64,000 bases of DNA from Acidimicrobiia bacterium (GCA_021296345.1 JAGWAN010000001.1:1-64000), one strand, 5' to 3'. Counted from the stretch's first letter, positions 34,565 to 43,885 are shown. Notes: generated from the letters alone by a model not told the origin. Made by a program: numbers and translations.

Positions 34565-36331
34565 TCAGAACGACCAGAGACGGGGGATGAAGATCACCGA
34601 CAGGCCCCAGAAGATGAGGCTGAGGGGCACACCGGTACGCAGGAAGTCCGTGTACTTGTAGCCACCCGCGTTGTAGATCATCGTGTTGGTCTGGTAACCC
34701 ACCGGCGTGGAGAAACCGGTCGAGGCGGCGAAGGTGATCGCCATCAGGAAGGGCCGCGGGTCGACGCCGATCTGCTCCGCGGTGGAGATGGCTATGGGCG
34801 CGAGGAGCACGGCGGCCGCCGCGTTGCTCATCGTGTCGGTCATCACCGAGGTCATCAGGTAGATGACCGCGAGCACGGCCACCGGCCCCATGTCGCCTAC
34901 CACACCTACCGCCCGTTCCGCTATGAAACCGGCCGCGCCGCTCGTCTGCATGGCTATTCCGAGCGGGAGGATTCCGGCTAGAAGGAAGATGACCTGCCAG
35001 TTGATGGCCTGATACGCCTCATCCAGCCTCAGCACGCGGGTCAGCAACAAGGCCAAGCAGCCGAGCAATGCCGTTACGAGAATCGGGAAGACTTCGAAAG
35101 CCGCCAGCCCGACGACGGCAACCAGGATCGCTATCACCAGAGGGGCCCGGTGCCGCAGGGCCGTCCCCGGGACCTCGTCGAGGACGATGAAGTCGCTGTT
35201 GCGCCGCAGCGCTCTGATCTCCGCCTCGTGTGCCTGGACCAGGATCACGTCGCCGAGGCTGAGGGTGACGGAACTGAGCTGGTCGTGAATCGTCTCGCCC
35301 CTGCGCTGCATCGCCAGTACCAGCGACTTGTAGCGGTTCCGGAAGTCCAGTTCCTTGAGCGTATGGCCGATGAGCTCGGACCCCGGAGCGACCAGGGCCT
35401 GCACCAAGCGCAGGTCCTCGGTCTGCAGCGTCTCGTCCCGCAGTTTGAAGTCGACATTGAGTTCCAAGCCCATGGAATCGCGCAGGCGTATCAGCTCGTT
35501 GATCTCACCGCGCACGAGGAGCACCTGATCCGGTTCGAGAACCTGGCGGAGCGGCGCCCATCCTGCATCCCCTATGTGCAGAACGCGCAGCACCGTGACG
35601 TCGTGTTCCTCGCCGAGGCGGCTGTCGCGCACGGTCTGGCCGACCAGCGGCGAGTTCTTCCTCACCCGCATCTCGGTGACATACTCGCCCAGGTTGTAGG
35701 TGCTGGCGAGTTCGCTCACCTTGCGCTCGGGAAGCAACCAACGCCCAAACACCAGGAAGAAGGTGACTCCGGCCACGAAGAGGATCAGGCCCATCCGGCT
35801 GAACTCGAACATGCTGAACGACCCGTACCCGGCCTGCTCGGAGATGGAGCTGACCAGCAGGTTGGTCGAAGTACCGATCAGCGTGCATACACCCCCGAAC
35901 TGCGAGGCGTAGGAGAGCGGGATGAGCAGCTTGGAGGCGGAGATCCTGCGCCGGTTGGCGAGGATCGTAACGAGCGGGATGAAGACGGCCACCGCAGCCG
36001 TGTTGTTGACGAACGCCGACATCACCGTGATCGTGGCCATCACCACCACCAGCGCGGTGTAGTGGTCCTTGCCGAAACGCACCATGACCCGGCCTACCGC
36101 AGCCGTGGCGCCGGTCTTCTGAAGGCCCGCACTCAGGATGAACATGGCAGCCACCGTGAGGGTCGCCGGATTGCTGAATCCGGAGAACCCCTCCTCTGGA
36201 GTGACCAGACCCAGGCCGAGCAGGGCGCCCAGACCGAGCAATGCCACCATATCCAGCGGGTACTTCTCGGAAACGAACAGGGCGACCGTTCCGACGAGAA
36301 TGGCAAGTACCAGAATCGCGTCCAGCGACAT
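34565..36331 (-). CDS. SLC13/DASS-type transporter with two RCK_C modules
   Basis: 588 residues with the family's split membrane domain: N-terminal segments with FVNNTAAVAVFIPLV and C-terminal segments with DTMSNAAAAVLLAP. Two RCK_C-like modules lie between (about residues 215-290 and 300-380; for example VRKNSPLVGQTV and VAPGSELIGHTL). It is in tandem with the transporter at 32135, 102 bases apart, both on the minus strand. It is divergent from the isomerase-like gene at 36535. Confidence 0.9.
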   Translation of the reverse strand: MSLDAILVLAILVGTVALFVSEKYPLDMVALLGLGALLGLGLVTPEEGFSGFSNPATLTVAAMFILSAGLQKTGATAAVGRVMVRFGKDHYTALVVVMATITVMSAFVNNTAAVAVFIPLVTILANRRRISASKLLIPLSYASQFGGVCTLIGTSTNLLVSSISEQAGYGSFSMFEFSRMGLILFVAGVTFFLVFGRWLLPERKVSELASTYNLGEYVTEMRVRKNSPLVGQTVRDSRLGEEHDVTVLRVLHIGDAGWAPLRQVLEPDQVLLVRGEINELIRLRDSMGLELNVDFKLRDETLQTEDLRLVQALVAPGSELIGHTLKELDFRNRYKSLVLAMQRRGETIHDQLSSVTLSLGDVILVQAHEAEIRALRRNSDFIVLDEVPGTALRHRAPLVIAILVAVVGLAAFEVFPILVTALLGCLALLLTRVLRLDEAYQAINWQVIFLLAGILPLGIAMQTSGAAGFIAERAVGVVGDMGPVAVLAVIYLMTSVMTDTMSNAAAAVLLAPIAISTAEQIGVDPRPFLMAITFAASTGFSTPVGYQTNTMIYNAGGYKYTDFLRTGVPLSLIFWGLSVIFIPRLWSF

Positions 36332-36534
36332 ATCAGGTACTTACCCGGGAGATCGAACGGATGGGAGTGGGGTCATGACTCCTCCCCTGCAGGTTTCAAG
36401 CCCTCGCGATACCGGGCCGGCGGCTCGCTTCGGAGCTTGGAATCCGAGTCCGGATACCTTATCACGGGCTGCTCGCCGCCGAACGGCGACCGCCGGTGTG
36501 TCAGAATCGGGAGGTCAACCACAGCGAGGACGGC

Positions 36535-37950
36535 ATGCCTGGAAACAACCATCCACCACTCCGGATCGGACTGCTGGCCGTCTACTTCGGGTTGTTCGAT
36601 GCCGCCATGCCGCCCGAGTTCCGCAGGGAACGCACGGCCTTTGCCGAGGCCATGCGGACGCGCCTAGAGGAGTTCGGATCAGTCATCTACCCGGGCGTGG
36701 TCGACAACGACGAAGCGGGACGGGAGGCCGGCCTGCTGTTCGCCCGCTCCGACGTCGATGTGATCGTCTTCGTACCCACCATGGCGGCCCCGCCCAGCTA
36801 CGGATGGGAAGCGATCCGTAACCTCCCCAGGGTGCCGGTGGTGGCGGTCGGCGCACAGGAACTCATCGAGGTGCCGGACGACTACGCCACCGAGGAGGCC
36901 ACCCGCAGGAGCCTCACGGTCGGCCTCGTCATGTTCACCAATGTGCTGGTCAGGATGGGCCGGCGGTTCACCACGCTGGTCTCTTCGGTTATCGGGGATG
37001 ATCTCGACACCGTCCTCGGCGACACCCTGAGAGCGGTGCATGCCGCCGCCACGGTGACCAAGTCCCGGCTGCTCGCGATCGGCAAGCCCATTCCGGGATA
37101 CATGGACGTGGAAGTCACCGGCGAGCAGCTGGTAGGCCTGGGGATCGAGGTTATCGACGTTGATCCGCCGGGGATCGCCGCGGCGTTCGGGGCGGTGGGC
37201 GACGGCGAGGTATCGGCCCTCATCGGCGAGCTGAGGGATCGTTTCGAGGCCGACCGGGTTGAGGATCAGGTCCTGGCAAGGTCCGCCCGCCTCGCTCTGG
37301 CCATGAAGGAGTTGTGCCGACAGAACGATGCCAACGCCGGGGCGGTCAACTGCCACGGCGACGCCCTCCGATGGAATCCGGAGGTGGGCGTGACCGCCTG
37401 CCTTGGAGTGGCCCTGTGCGCCGAGGCCGGGCTGCCCTTCGCCTGCACCGGGGACATCCCCACCGCGATCGCTCTGACCTTGGGGAAGCGCCTGGCCGGA
37501 TCGGCCCTCTACTGCGAGCTGTACCAGGTCGACTTCCCGGGGAACTGGATTCTGGTGGCCAACGGAGGAGAGGGTGATCCCACCATCCGGGCGGCGGGGT
37601 CCGATGTGACCCTGCTCCCCGAGGACCACTACATGGGCGATCACGGACCGGGGACCGCGGTGGCCTTCGAACTCCCGGAAGGACCGGCCACCCTGATCAG
37701 CCTCAGCCCGGTCGATCACAGCGACGGATGGGTCCTGGTGGGCGCCGAAGGCCGGATCCTCGACTCGAAACACCACGCCATGGAGGGGCCCAACGGGATG
37801 TTCCGGTTCGACTCGGGAGAAGTGGCCGAGGCCTACGCCCGATGGTGCGAAGCGGGCGCCACCCACCACGCCGCCGTGCTACCGGGCCACCAGGGCGATG
37901 TGCTGCGCCTGACCGCCGGAATGCTGCGGATCACCTATACCGCCGTGTAG
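36535..37950 (+). CDS. L-fucose/L-arabinose-isomerase-like protein
   Basis: 471 residues from ATG 36535, preceded by GAGG; the in-frame upstream start at 36496 adds unrelated residues. N-terminal Rossmann-like domain (IGLLAVYFGLFD, DVDVIVFVPTMAAPP) and a C-terminal region ending in GATHHAAVLPGH match the FucI/AraA superfamily. In the usual cEGDi motif Glu is replaced by Thr (ACTGDIPTAIAL), while the Asp and the late His pair are kept. It is a paralogue of the protein at 41711, which also has 471 residues. Isomerisation of an aldose or a related reaction is likely. Confidence 0.75.
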   Translation: MPGNNHPPLRIGLLAVYFGLFDAAMPPEFRRERTAFAEAMRTRLEEFGSVIYPGVVDNDEAGREAGLLFARSDVDVIVFVPTMAAPPSYGWEAIRNLPRVPVVAVGAQELIEVPDDYATEEATRRSLTVGLVMFTNVLVRMGRRFTTLVSSVIGDDLDTVLGDTLRAVHAAATVTKSRLLAIGKPIPGYMDVEVTGEQLVGLGIEVIDVDPPGIAAAFGAVGDGEVSALIGELRDRFEADRVEDQVLARSARLALAMKELCRQNDANAGAVNCHGDALRWNPEVGVTACLGVALCAEAGLPFACTGDIPTAIALTLGKRLAGSALYCELYQVDFPGNWILVANGGEGDPTIRAAGSDVTLLPEDHYMGDHGPGTAVAFELPEGPATLISLSPVDHSDGWVLVGAEGRILDSKHHAMEGPNGMFRFDSGEVAEAYARWCEAGATHHAAVLPGHQGDVLRLTAGMLRITYTAV

Positions 37951-38036
37951 CGGAACAGTGAAAGTAGTAGACCTCTATCAGAGGGTCGACTCCGATATAC
38001 AATGTCCGGGCCGACCGAAGGGTTGAGGAGGCAGAC

Positions 38037-38801
38037 GTGTGTTTCGACCAGGACTCCGCTCCTCCCATCCCGAGAGGCGATCGTGAAGCACAAGGTCGTG
38101 ACGTGGTGCTGACCGCTCGTGACGGCAACCGCTTCTCGGCATTCGAGGCCACCGGGGCCACGCCGTCGACGGCCGCGGTGGTGGTCCTGCCGGACGTGCG
38201 GGGTCTGTTCCGTTTCTACAAGCAGTTGGCCCTCCTGCTTGCTCACGCAGGCCACGATGCTGTCGCCATCGACTACTTCGGGCGCACCGCAGGTCTCGGC
38301 GAGCGACCCCACGATTGGGACTTTTGGCCCCATGTCCACGGCACCACGTTCGCCGGCATCCGGGACGACGTGGCCGCAGCCGTCTCCCACCTCCGGGCAT
38401 CCGATCCTGACCGGCCCATATTCACCGTGGGGTTCTGCTTCGGCGGATCGGCATCCTGGCACCAGGCCGCCAACGGCCTCCGGCTGTCCGGCGCCATCGG
38501 CTTCTACGGCAAGCCCCGCCGCCCGGAGGAGACCGCCGGGGCCATAGATCGGGTGGCCGGCATGGCCTGCCCGATACTCGCCCTCATGGGTGGAGACGAT
38601 CCCAGCATCCCGCTCGAAGACGTGAAGGGGTTGGAGGATGCCCTGGCGGGAGCCGGGGTTCCCCACGAGGTCGTGGTGTACCCGGGCGCTCCGCACTCGT
38701 TCTTCGATCGCCGACACCGCGAGTTCGCGGAAGACTCGATCGACGCCTGGGAGCGGGTGCTGGCCTTCATCGCCGTCAATTCATCCAGGGGAGGTAAGTA
38801 A
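38037..38801 (+). CDS. Dienelactone hydrolase family protein
   Basis: 254 residues, alpha/beta hydrolase fold. The nucleophile is Cys in GFCFGG (about residue 140), the acid is in LMGGDDPSIP and the base in GAPHSFFD, the classic dienelactone-hydrolase triad. GTG 38037 follows GAGGAGG at six bases. A TATACAAT-like box lies about 40 bases upstream. The gene is separate from, and 4 bases before, the ABC exporter pair, so the three may be one transcript. Confidence 0.85.
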   Translation: MCFDQDSAPPIPRGDREAQGRDVVLTARDGNRFSAFEATGATPSTAAVVVLPDVRGLFRFYKQLALLLAHAGHDAVAIDYFGRTAGLGERPHDWDFWPHVHGTTFAGIRDDVAAAVSHLRASDPDRPIFTVGFCFGGSASWHQAANGLRLSGAIGFYGKPRRPEETAGAIDRVAGMACPILALMGGDDPSIPLEDVKGLEDALAGAGVPHEVVVYPGAPHSFFDRRHREFAEDSIDAWERVLAFIAVNSSRGGK

Positions 38802-38805
38802 GGAC

Positions 38806-39732
38806 ATGTCGGACGCGATCGAAACCCGAGGTCTCACCAAGTACTACGGAGAGGCCGCCGGCATCGTCGACCTGGACCTCGCCGTCGAGGTGGGTGAGGT
38901 ATTCGGGTTCATAGGCCCCAACGGCGCGGGCAAGACCACCACCATCCGCCTGCTCCTCAACTTCCTGCAGCCGACCAGGGGTTCGGGAACCGTGTTCGGC
39001 ATGGACATGATGGCCGACTCGGTGGCGATCCGGAGCCGCGTCGGATACCTGCCCGGGGATCTGGCCCTCTACCCGTCGATGACCGGACGGGAGTTCCTCC
39101 TCTACTTCAGCCGGCTCCGGGGCGTAGACACCGCCGCTGCCACGACCCGGCTGGCCGAGCGGTTCGAACTGGACCTGGACCGGCGTATCAAGGAATACTC
39201 GAAAGGCAACCGCCAGAAGGTGGGGCTGGTCAACGCGTTCATGCACGAGCCGGAGCTGTTGATCCTCGACGAGCCCACCGGCGGCCTCGACCCCCTCATG
39301 CAACAGGAGTTCGCGACCCTTCTCGGCGAGGTACGTGCCGAGGGCCGCACCGTATTCCTGTCCTCGCATTACCTGCCCGAGGTGGAACGGATCGCCGACC
39401 GGGTGGGCATCGTCCGCCAGGGCCATCTGATCGCCGTGGATACCCTCGACGGGTTCCGCACCAAGATCCAGTCCAACCTGTCGATCGAGTTCGCCGGCGC
39501 GGCCGACCCGGCCGGCTTCGCCGATCTGCGGGGAGTCACCTCGGTCGAGGCCCACGACGGTGGCAGGCTGTTGCGCATGAGCGTCTCCGGCCCGCAGGAC
39601 GCGGTGATCCGGGCGGCCGCGGACGCCGGGGCGATCGCCATCCACACGGAGGAAGCCGACCTCGACGACGTCTTCCTCTCCTACTACGGGCCGGGGGATC
39701 CCGAGTCCGGACCGGGAGACCGAGCGCATTGA
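38806..39732 (+). CDS. ABC exporter ATP-binding protein
   Basis: 308 residues. Walker A GPNGAGKTT, signature region YSKGNRQKVGL, Walker B LLILDEPTGGLD and switch SSHYLPEVE fit the drug/antibiotic-exporter class (CcmA-type). A C-terminal extension of about 80 residues is usual for this class. ATG 38806 was chosen because it follows the DLH stop after four bases and begins directly with the ABC domain. The permease start overlaps its stop. Confidence 0.9.
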   Translation: MSDAIETRGLTKYYGEAAGIVDLDLAVEVGEVFGFIGPNGAGKTTTIRLLLNFLQPTRGSGTVFGMDMMADSVAIRSRVGYLPGDLALYPSMTGREFLLYFSRLRGVDTAAATTRLAERFELDLDRRIKEYSKGNRQKVGLVNAFMHEPELLILDEPTGGLDPLMQQEFATLLGEVRAEGRTVFLSSHYLPEVERIADRVGIVRQGHLIAVDTLDGFRTKIQSNLSIEFAGAADPAGFADLRGVTSVEAHDGGRLLRMSVSGPQDAVIRAAADAGAIAIHTEEADLDDVFLSYYGPGDPESGPGDRAH

Positions 39733-41405
39733 CCACCGCCATCCTGGTCAAGAGCCTCCGGGACCGGCGCCGAGCCCTGATCGGTAACAGCCTCGGCCTG
39801 GTGGCTCTGATCGTCTGGCTGGGAGCGCTGTTCCCGATCCTGCGGGAGAACCAAGGCTTCAACGACATCATGGAGCGCGTACCCGAGGAAATGCTGGCAG
39901 CCGTCGGAACCGACCTGGCCACGTTCCTGACCGCGGCGGGGTTCCTGTCGGCAGAGTTCTTCGCGCTGTTCGCGCCGCTACTGATCCTCATCTTCGTGAT
40001 CAGCGCGATGGTCGCCGAGACCGCCACCGAGGAGCGGGAGGGGCTGATGGACATGATGCTGTCCAATCCGGTCTCCCGGCGCAGGGTCTTCCTCGAGAAG
40101 GCGGGCGGCGTGGCGGCGGCGGCACTGTTGATGGTGGCCGTGATCACCGTGGCGCTCCTAGCCGTGAACCCCGTCTTCGGACTGGACCTGCCCGTGCTCG
40201 GAGTGGTGGCGGCCGGCCTGTCGCTCTGGCTCCTGGGGACGTCCTTCGGCGCGGTGGCCCTGCTGGTCGGGGCCTTTACGGGCCGGTCGGCCACCGCCGG
40301 CGGGATGGCCGGGCTCCTGGCACTCCTGGCCTGGTTCGTCACCAGCTTCGCGGGCCTGCTCCCCTGGCTGGAGGGTGCGGGAGGGTTAAGCCCGTTCACC
40401 TGGTATCGGGAGCCCAACCCGCTGATCACAGGGTTCGGCGCCGGTCACCTATGGCTGCTGGTGACCACCGTGGTTCTGGTGGTGGTCGCGGTGGCGTTGT
40501 TCGACCGGAGGGATATCGCCACGGAGCGGGCGGCCCTGCCCGAAGTCAAGGTCCGGCGCCGAGCGCGGTCTCGGGTTCGGCAACCCCGAGCGGCCTGGCT
40601 CCTCACCGATCCGTTCCGCAAGGTCATCTGGGATCGCCGGCGGTCGGTATGGGCGTGGGGCGGAGGCCTCGGCCTGCTGTCGCTGGCCATGTTCTCGGCC
40701 TGGCCGGCCCTCGCGCAGGATGCCGAGGCGCTGGCAGCGCTGGTCACCTCCATGCCCCGGGAGATCTTCGCCCTGTTCGGCCTGACCGACCCCGAGGCGA
40801 TCGTCACCCCGGCCGGGTTCATCTCGTCCCGGAGTTACCAATCGATCGGCCCGATCGTGGTGATCTTCTTCTGCGTTCGAGGTGTGTCGATGGCCTTGGT
40901 CCGCCAGGAGGGCACCGGTGTGCTCGACATGGTCCTGGCCCAGCCGTCATCCCGGAGCCGGGTCGTTGCCTCCAAGCTGGGGGCAGTCGCTCTCTCGGCG
41001 GGGTTGGTGGTGCTGATCCCCACCGTCGTGGCTCTGCTGGCTGACCGCCGGTGGGAGACCGACCTCGGGTTCGGGCCGATCCTGGCGGCCGGCGCGGGGC
41101 TCTACCTGCTAGGCCTGTTCTTCGCCGGATTGGCGCTCCTGCTGTGGGCGATCAAGGGCACGTCCCTCCCCGCCGTCCGGATAGCCGGCATCGCAGCCCT
41201 CGCCACCTTCCTAATGAACGGTCTGGGCGCCCTGGCGGATGGTCTCCGACCGATCCGGCTCGTCTCGCCCTTCTACTGGTACTTCGGAGATACCCCGCCA
41301 CTCGGCAAGGGGTTCGAGCCGTCCTATTTCCTGTTGCTGGCCGGGACAGTCGCCATGGCGTGGCTGGCTCTGGTCCTATTCCGGCGGCGGGACACCAGCG
41401 TCTGA
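39729..41405 (+). CDS. ABC-2-type exporter permease, duplicated halves
   Basis: 558 residues with about twelve membrane segments. The two halves are homologous: TAAGFLSAEFFALFAPLLIL then EEREGLMDMMLSNPVSRRRV in the first, TPAGFISSRSYQSIGPIVVI then EGTGVLDMVLAQPSSRSRV in the second. A basic linker (RRRARSRVRQPRAA) joins them. One polypeptide therefore supplies the usual permease dimer. TTG 39729 overlaps the ATPase stop. Substrate unknown; relatives export drugs or lipids. Confidence 0.85.
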   Translation: MTTAILVKSLRDRRRALIGNSLGLVALIVWLGALFPILRENQGFNDIMERVPEEMLAAVGTDLATFLTAAGFLSAEFFALFAPLLILIFVISAMVAETATEEREGLMDMMLSNPVSRRRVFLEKAGGVAAAALLMVAVITVALLAVNPVFGLDLPVLGVVAAGLSLWLLGTSFGAVALLVGAFTGRSATAGGMAGLLALLAWFVTSFAGLLPWLEGAGGLSPFTWYREPNPLITGFGAGHLWLLVTTVVLVVVAVALFDRRDIATERAALPEVKVRRRARSRVRQPRAAWLLTDPFRKVIWDRRRSVWAWGGGLGLLSLAMFSAWPALAQDAEALAALVTSMPREIFALFGLTDPEAIVTPAGFISSRSYQSIGPIVVIFFCVRGVSMALVRQEGTGVLDMVLAQPSSRSRVVASKLGAVALSAGLVVLIPTVVALLADRRWETDLGFGPILAAGAGLYLLGLFFAGLALLLWAIKGTSLPAVRIAGIAALATFLMNGLGALADGLRPIRLVSPFYWYFGDTPPLGKGFEPSYFLLLAGTVAMAWLALVLFRRRDTSV

Positions 41406-41412
41406 TCGCCGC

Positions 41413-41628
41413 TTACAGACCTCTTTGGAGCATGGCCTCGAGCCTGGCGAGCCTCTCGCCCTGTCTTTGAGGGTCGCGACCACCTCGGACACGTCGGACC
41501 GGAGCGCCTTGATATCGGATCGCAACCAGAGGAATACGAGTCCCAAGAGGACCCCGACAACCCTTATGACCAACTGAGATCAGTGCTTCCATATCGAATA
41601 TATATCGCCATATCATGTCAACTGTCAA
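41413..41628 (-). pseudogene. Small membrane protein gene with two compensating frameshifts
   Basis: The three frame pieces that look coding are MIWRYIFDMEALIS in the first frame, then VIRVVGVLLGLVFLWLRSD followed by KALRSDVSEVVATLKD in a second, then GERLARLEAMLQRGL back in the first. Read together they give a typical short protein: one membrane helix and a coiled-coil tail. No single frame carries the whole. Either the gene is decaying or the assembly has two indels. It fills most of the 305-base gap 41406-41710; an AT-rich run at 41585-41620 could hold its promoter. Confidence 0.45.
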
Positions 41629-41710
41629 TGGCCGGTTCTCGTGTTCCCTTCACTTGCTACTCGACCAGGTACCTGACCTGTCGCCACACCTGCGCTGACA
41701 GACGAATGAT

Positions 41711-43126
41711 CTACGAGACCCGAGCGAAGCCGATCCTGAGGTAGCGGGCTACCACGCCCACTTCAGCAGCCAGGGACCCCGGAGCAGCCGCGCTGTGATG
41801 GTTGGCGCCCGCCAGCGCCCAGCGACGCCACGCCTCAGCTACCGGCTCGCCACCTGCGAACCGGAAGGCGCCCCCAACCGTGGGACTGTCCGGAAACGAC
41901 CTGGCGGTGATCTCACCCTCGGCGGCGATGAGCCGGAACCCGCTCGGCTCGTCGTGGTGGGGGGTGAACCCCACCAGGGTCGCAGGGCCGGGCGGCAGCT
42001 CGAACCACGCGCTGATGCCCGTGATCCGGTCAGACTGGTACCACGGGTTCGGCTGCAGCCTGGGCCGGGCGCCGCGACCGCACCAGCCGAGATCGTGCTC
42101 CCCGGAGTTGGCGATGGCCACCTCGCCGGTATCGAAGTCGATCGCCTCGATCTCGTGATAGAGGGCCGCTCCGCCCAGCCGCTTGGCGACCAGCATGGCC
42201 ACCGCGGTGAGTACGTCGCCGGCGCAGGTCCACGGCACGCCCCGCGTTGTCTCCCGGCCGATGCCGAAGCAGGGAGTGACTCCCGGCTCGTCGGCGAACC
42301 TGATCTCCGCCACGTGGCAGTTCATGGCCCCGGCGTCGAAGTTGCGGGCCCGATCCAGTTCCTCCACCGCTGCTGCCAGGCGCATGGAGCGCGTCCTGCC
42401 CTCCCGATCTTCCGTCACGTCCTCGTACCGGCCCACCAGCTCGGCCTCGAGACCCGCCACATCGGAGACTTCCTGGTAGAGGGTCTGGATCTCGGTCGGA
42501 TCGACAGGGATCAGCTCGATCCCGGTGGCGGCCTTCAGATCCTCATCATCGACATCAACGCAGGCGTATCCGTCGATGGGCCTGCCCACCCGGGCGATCC
42601 GCGCCGATACCAGCGAGCGGGCCACCGCCGCCGCACCGACCGTTCTCACCAACTTCTCCACGGCCGGCTCCTCGCTGATCCCGCCCACCACCAACTCGAA
42701 GGGCCTTCCCGATCGGACCAGCAGGTTGGTCAGCATGGGCGTGCCCACCGTCGCGCCCATCGTGGTGATGTCCGACTGGTCGAATCCGCTCCCGAGCGTC
42801 CGGTCCCGCTGGACGGCCCACACCACCACCGGAAGGTCGCCCAACCGATCGAGCGCGGCCATGGCATGAGTGGGAGGAACCGCCATCGACTGCGCCACCA
42901 CCAGCACCTGCGCGTCGGTGGCCCTGATCTCCTCCGCCGCGTCGGCCCCGGCCTCCGGTGAAACGCCCATGCCCGACCACCCCACGTCGACACCCGCGCT
43001 CTCCAGCCGCTCGACCTCTTCGTGGAGCAGGTCCCGCCGGTCGGAGCGGAAGGCGGCGCCATCGGCACTGGACTCCCAGAACCCCCAATACGGGAGCATC
43101 ACCGCAAGCGAGACCCTCGCCCTCAT
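41711..43126 (-). CDS. L-fucose/L-arabinose-isomerase-like protein, paralogue
   Basis: 471 residues from ATG 43126, which has GGAGG five bases before it. It shares the layout of the protein at 36535: SLAVMLPYWGFWESS at the start, DAQVLVVAQSMAVPP, NCH-containing centre (FDAGAMNCHVAEIRF), TCAGDVLTAVAML with Ala where relatives have Glu, and GANHHSAAAPGS near the end. Identical predicted length supports both start choices. The pair probably act on related sugars; exact activity unknown. Confidence 0.75.
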   Translation of the reverse strand: MRARVSLAVMLPYWGFWESSADGAAFRSDRRDLLHEEVERLESAGVDVGWSGMGVSPEAGADAAEEIRATDAQVLVVAQSMAVPPTHAMAALDRLGDLPVVVWAVQRDRTLGSGFDQSDITTMGATVGTPMLTNLLVRSGRPFELVVGGISEEPAVEKLVRTVGAAAVARSLVSARIARVGRPIDGYACVDVDDEDLKAATGIELIPVDPTEIQTLYQEVSDVAGLEAELVGRYEDVTEDREGRTRSMRLAAAVEELDRARNFDAGAMNCHVAEIRFADEPGVTPCFGIGRETTRGVPWTCAGDVLTAVAMLVAKRLGGAALYHEIEAIDFDTGEVAIANSGEHDLGWCGRGARPRLQPNPWYQSDRITGISAWFELPPGPATLVGFTPHHDEPSGFRLIAAEGEITARSFPDSPTVGGAFRFAGGEPVAEAWRRWALAGANHHSAAAPGSLAAEVGVVARYLRIGFARVS

Positions 43127-43251
43127 GGTGTCCTCCGGCATGGCGCTCAGGGTAGGGGACGGAGGGCATCCGGCGTGAACCATCCCGACATCTACCGTGG
43201 TAACCGGCGAATTTGGGTAGCCGCCGCCGGAGATGTAGGGCATTGTCATGC

Positions 43252-43264
43252 TATCTTTATGCCA
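43252..43264 (+). promoter_or_regulatory. Possible leaderless promoter of the MazEF-like pair
   Basis: TATCTT (43252-43257), a TANNNT-type -10, ends six bases before ATG 43264. No Shine-Dalgarno sequence precedes the ATG. A transcript starting at or near the A of the ATG is plausible; no -35 match is seen. Confidence 0.35.
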
Positions 43265-43500
43265 TGCCACGGACTCGCGTAAGCACCACCGTTAGCGACC
43301 AGCTTCTCGGACAGGCCAGGGCCGCGTTGCCCGATCTGAATGATGCCTCCCTGCTCGACCGAGCGTTGGCCGCGCTCTGTGCGGAGTTGCGCGCCGCCGA
43401 GATCGACCGGTCCTACGGAATCTACGACGCCCTACCACTGGAAACCAAGGATGAATGGGGCAACCCGGCCGCTTTCCTTGACGCGGTCGGATCCACATGA
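43264..43500 (+). CDS. Antitoxin of a MazEF-like module
   Basis: 78 residues. The start RTRVSTTVSDQLLGQARAAL resembles ribbon-helix-helix antitoxins, and the tail SYGIYDALPLETKDEWG is typical of actinobacterial MazF partners and probably wraps the toxin. ATG 43264 was chosen over the frame from 43213 because the protein then begins at the DNA-binding strand. Its stop overlaps the toxin ATG (43497) by four bases. Confidence 0.75.
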   Translation: MPRTRVSTTVSDQLLGQARAALPDLNDASLLDRALAALCAELRAAEIDRSYGIYDALPLETKDEWGNPAAFLDAVGST

Positions 43501-43823
43501 CAGCCCTACCGCAAAGAGGCGAGGTGTGGTGGTGCGAGGTTCCGGACAAGCACCGGCGGCCGGTGGTCATCCTGTCGCGAGACGCGGCGATAGCCGCCCT
43601 GCAACGCGTGATCGGGGCGCCGTGCAGCACGGTAACCCGCAACCTCGCCACCGAGGTGGCACTCGAACCGGGCGATGACCCGGTACCGCTCCCGAGTGTC
43701 GTGCAGTTGGATTCGACCTTCAACCTCTCGGTAGCCCATCTCACCTCGCGCCTCGGCCGGCTCAGCGGCGAGCGGATGCACCAGGTCTGCGTCGCTTTGG
43801 CTACAGCCGTAGACTGCCGGTAG
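43497..43823 (+). CDS. MazF/PemK-like endoribonuclease toxin
   Basis: 108 residues. RGEVWWCEVPDKHRRPVVILSRD at the N-terminus is the family's first strand pair with the conserved Arg-Pro, and the later SVVQLDSTFNLSV and LTSRLGRLS fit the MazF fold. Members cleave mRNA at short sequences and are neutralised by the upstream antitoxin. The antitoxin and toxin overlap in ATGA. The pair is flanked by unrelated genes, as is common for mobile stress modules. Confidence 0.85.
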   Translation: MTALPQRGEVWWCEVPDKHRRPVVILSRDAAIAALQRVIGAPCSTVTRNLATEVALEPGDDPVPLPSVVQLDSTFNLSVAHLTSRLGRLSGERMHQVCVALATAVDCR

Positions 43824-43885
43824 CGTCGATTTCACGCCAACCGGCAGCTGACAGGTCCCCGGAGCGATACCGCAAGGAGGCAAGC

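Noticed and set aside
35150-36667. Plus-strand 505-aa frame opposite the SLC13 transporter
   Set aside because: Hydrophilic antisense shadow of a membrane protein.
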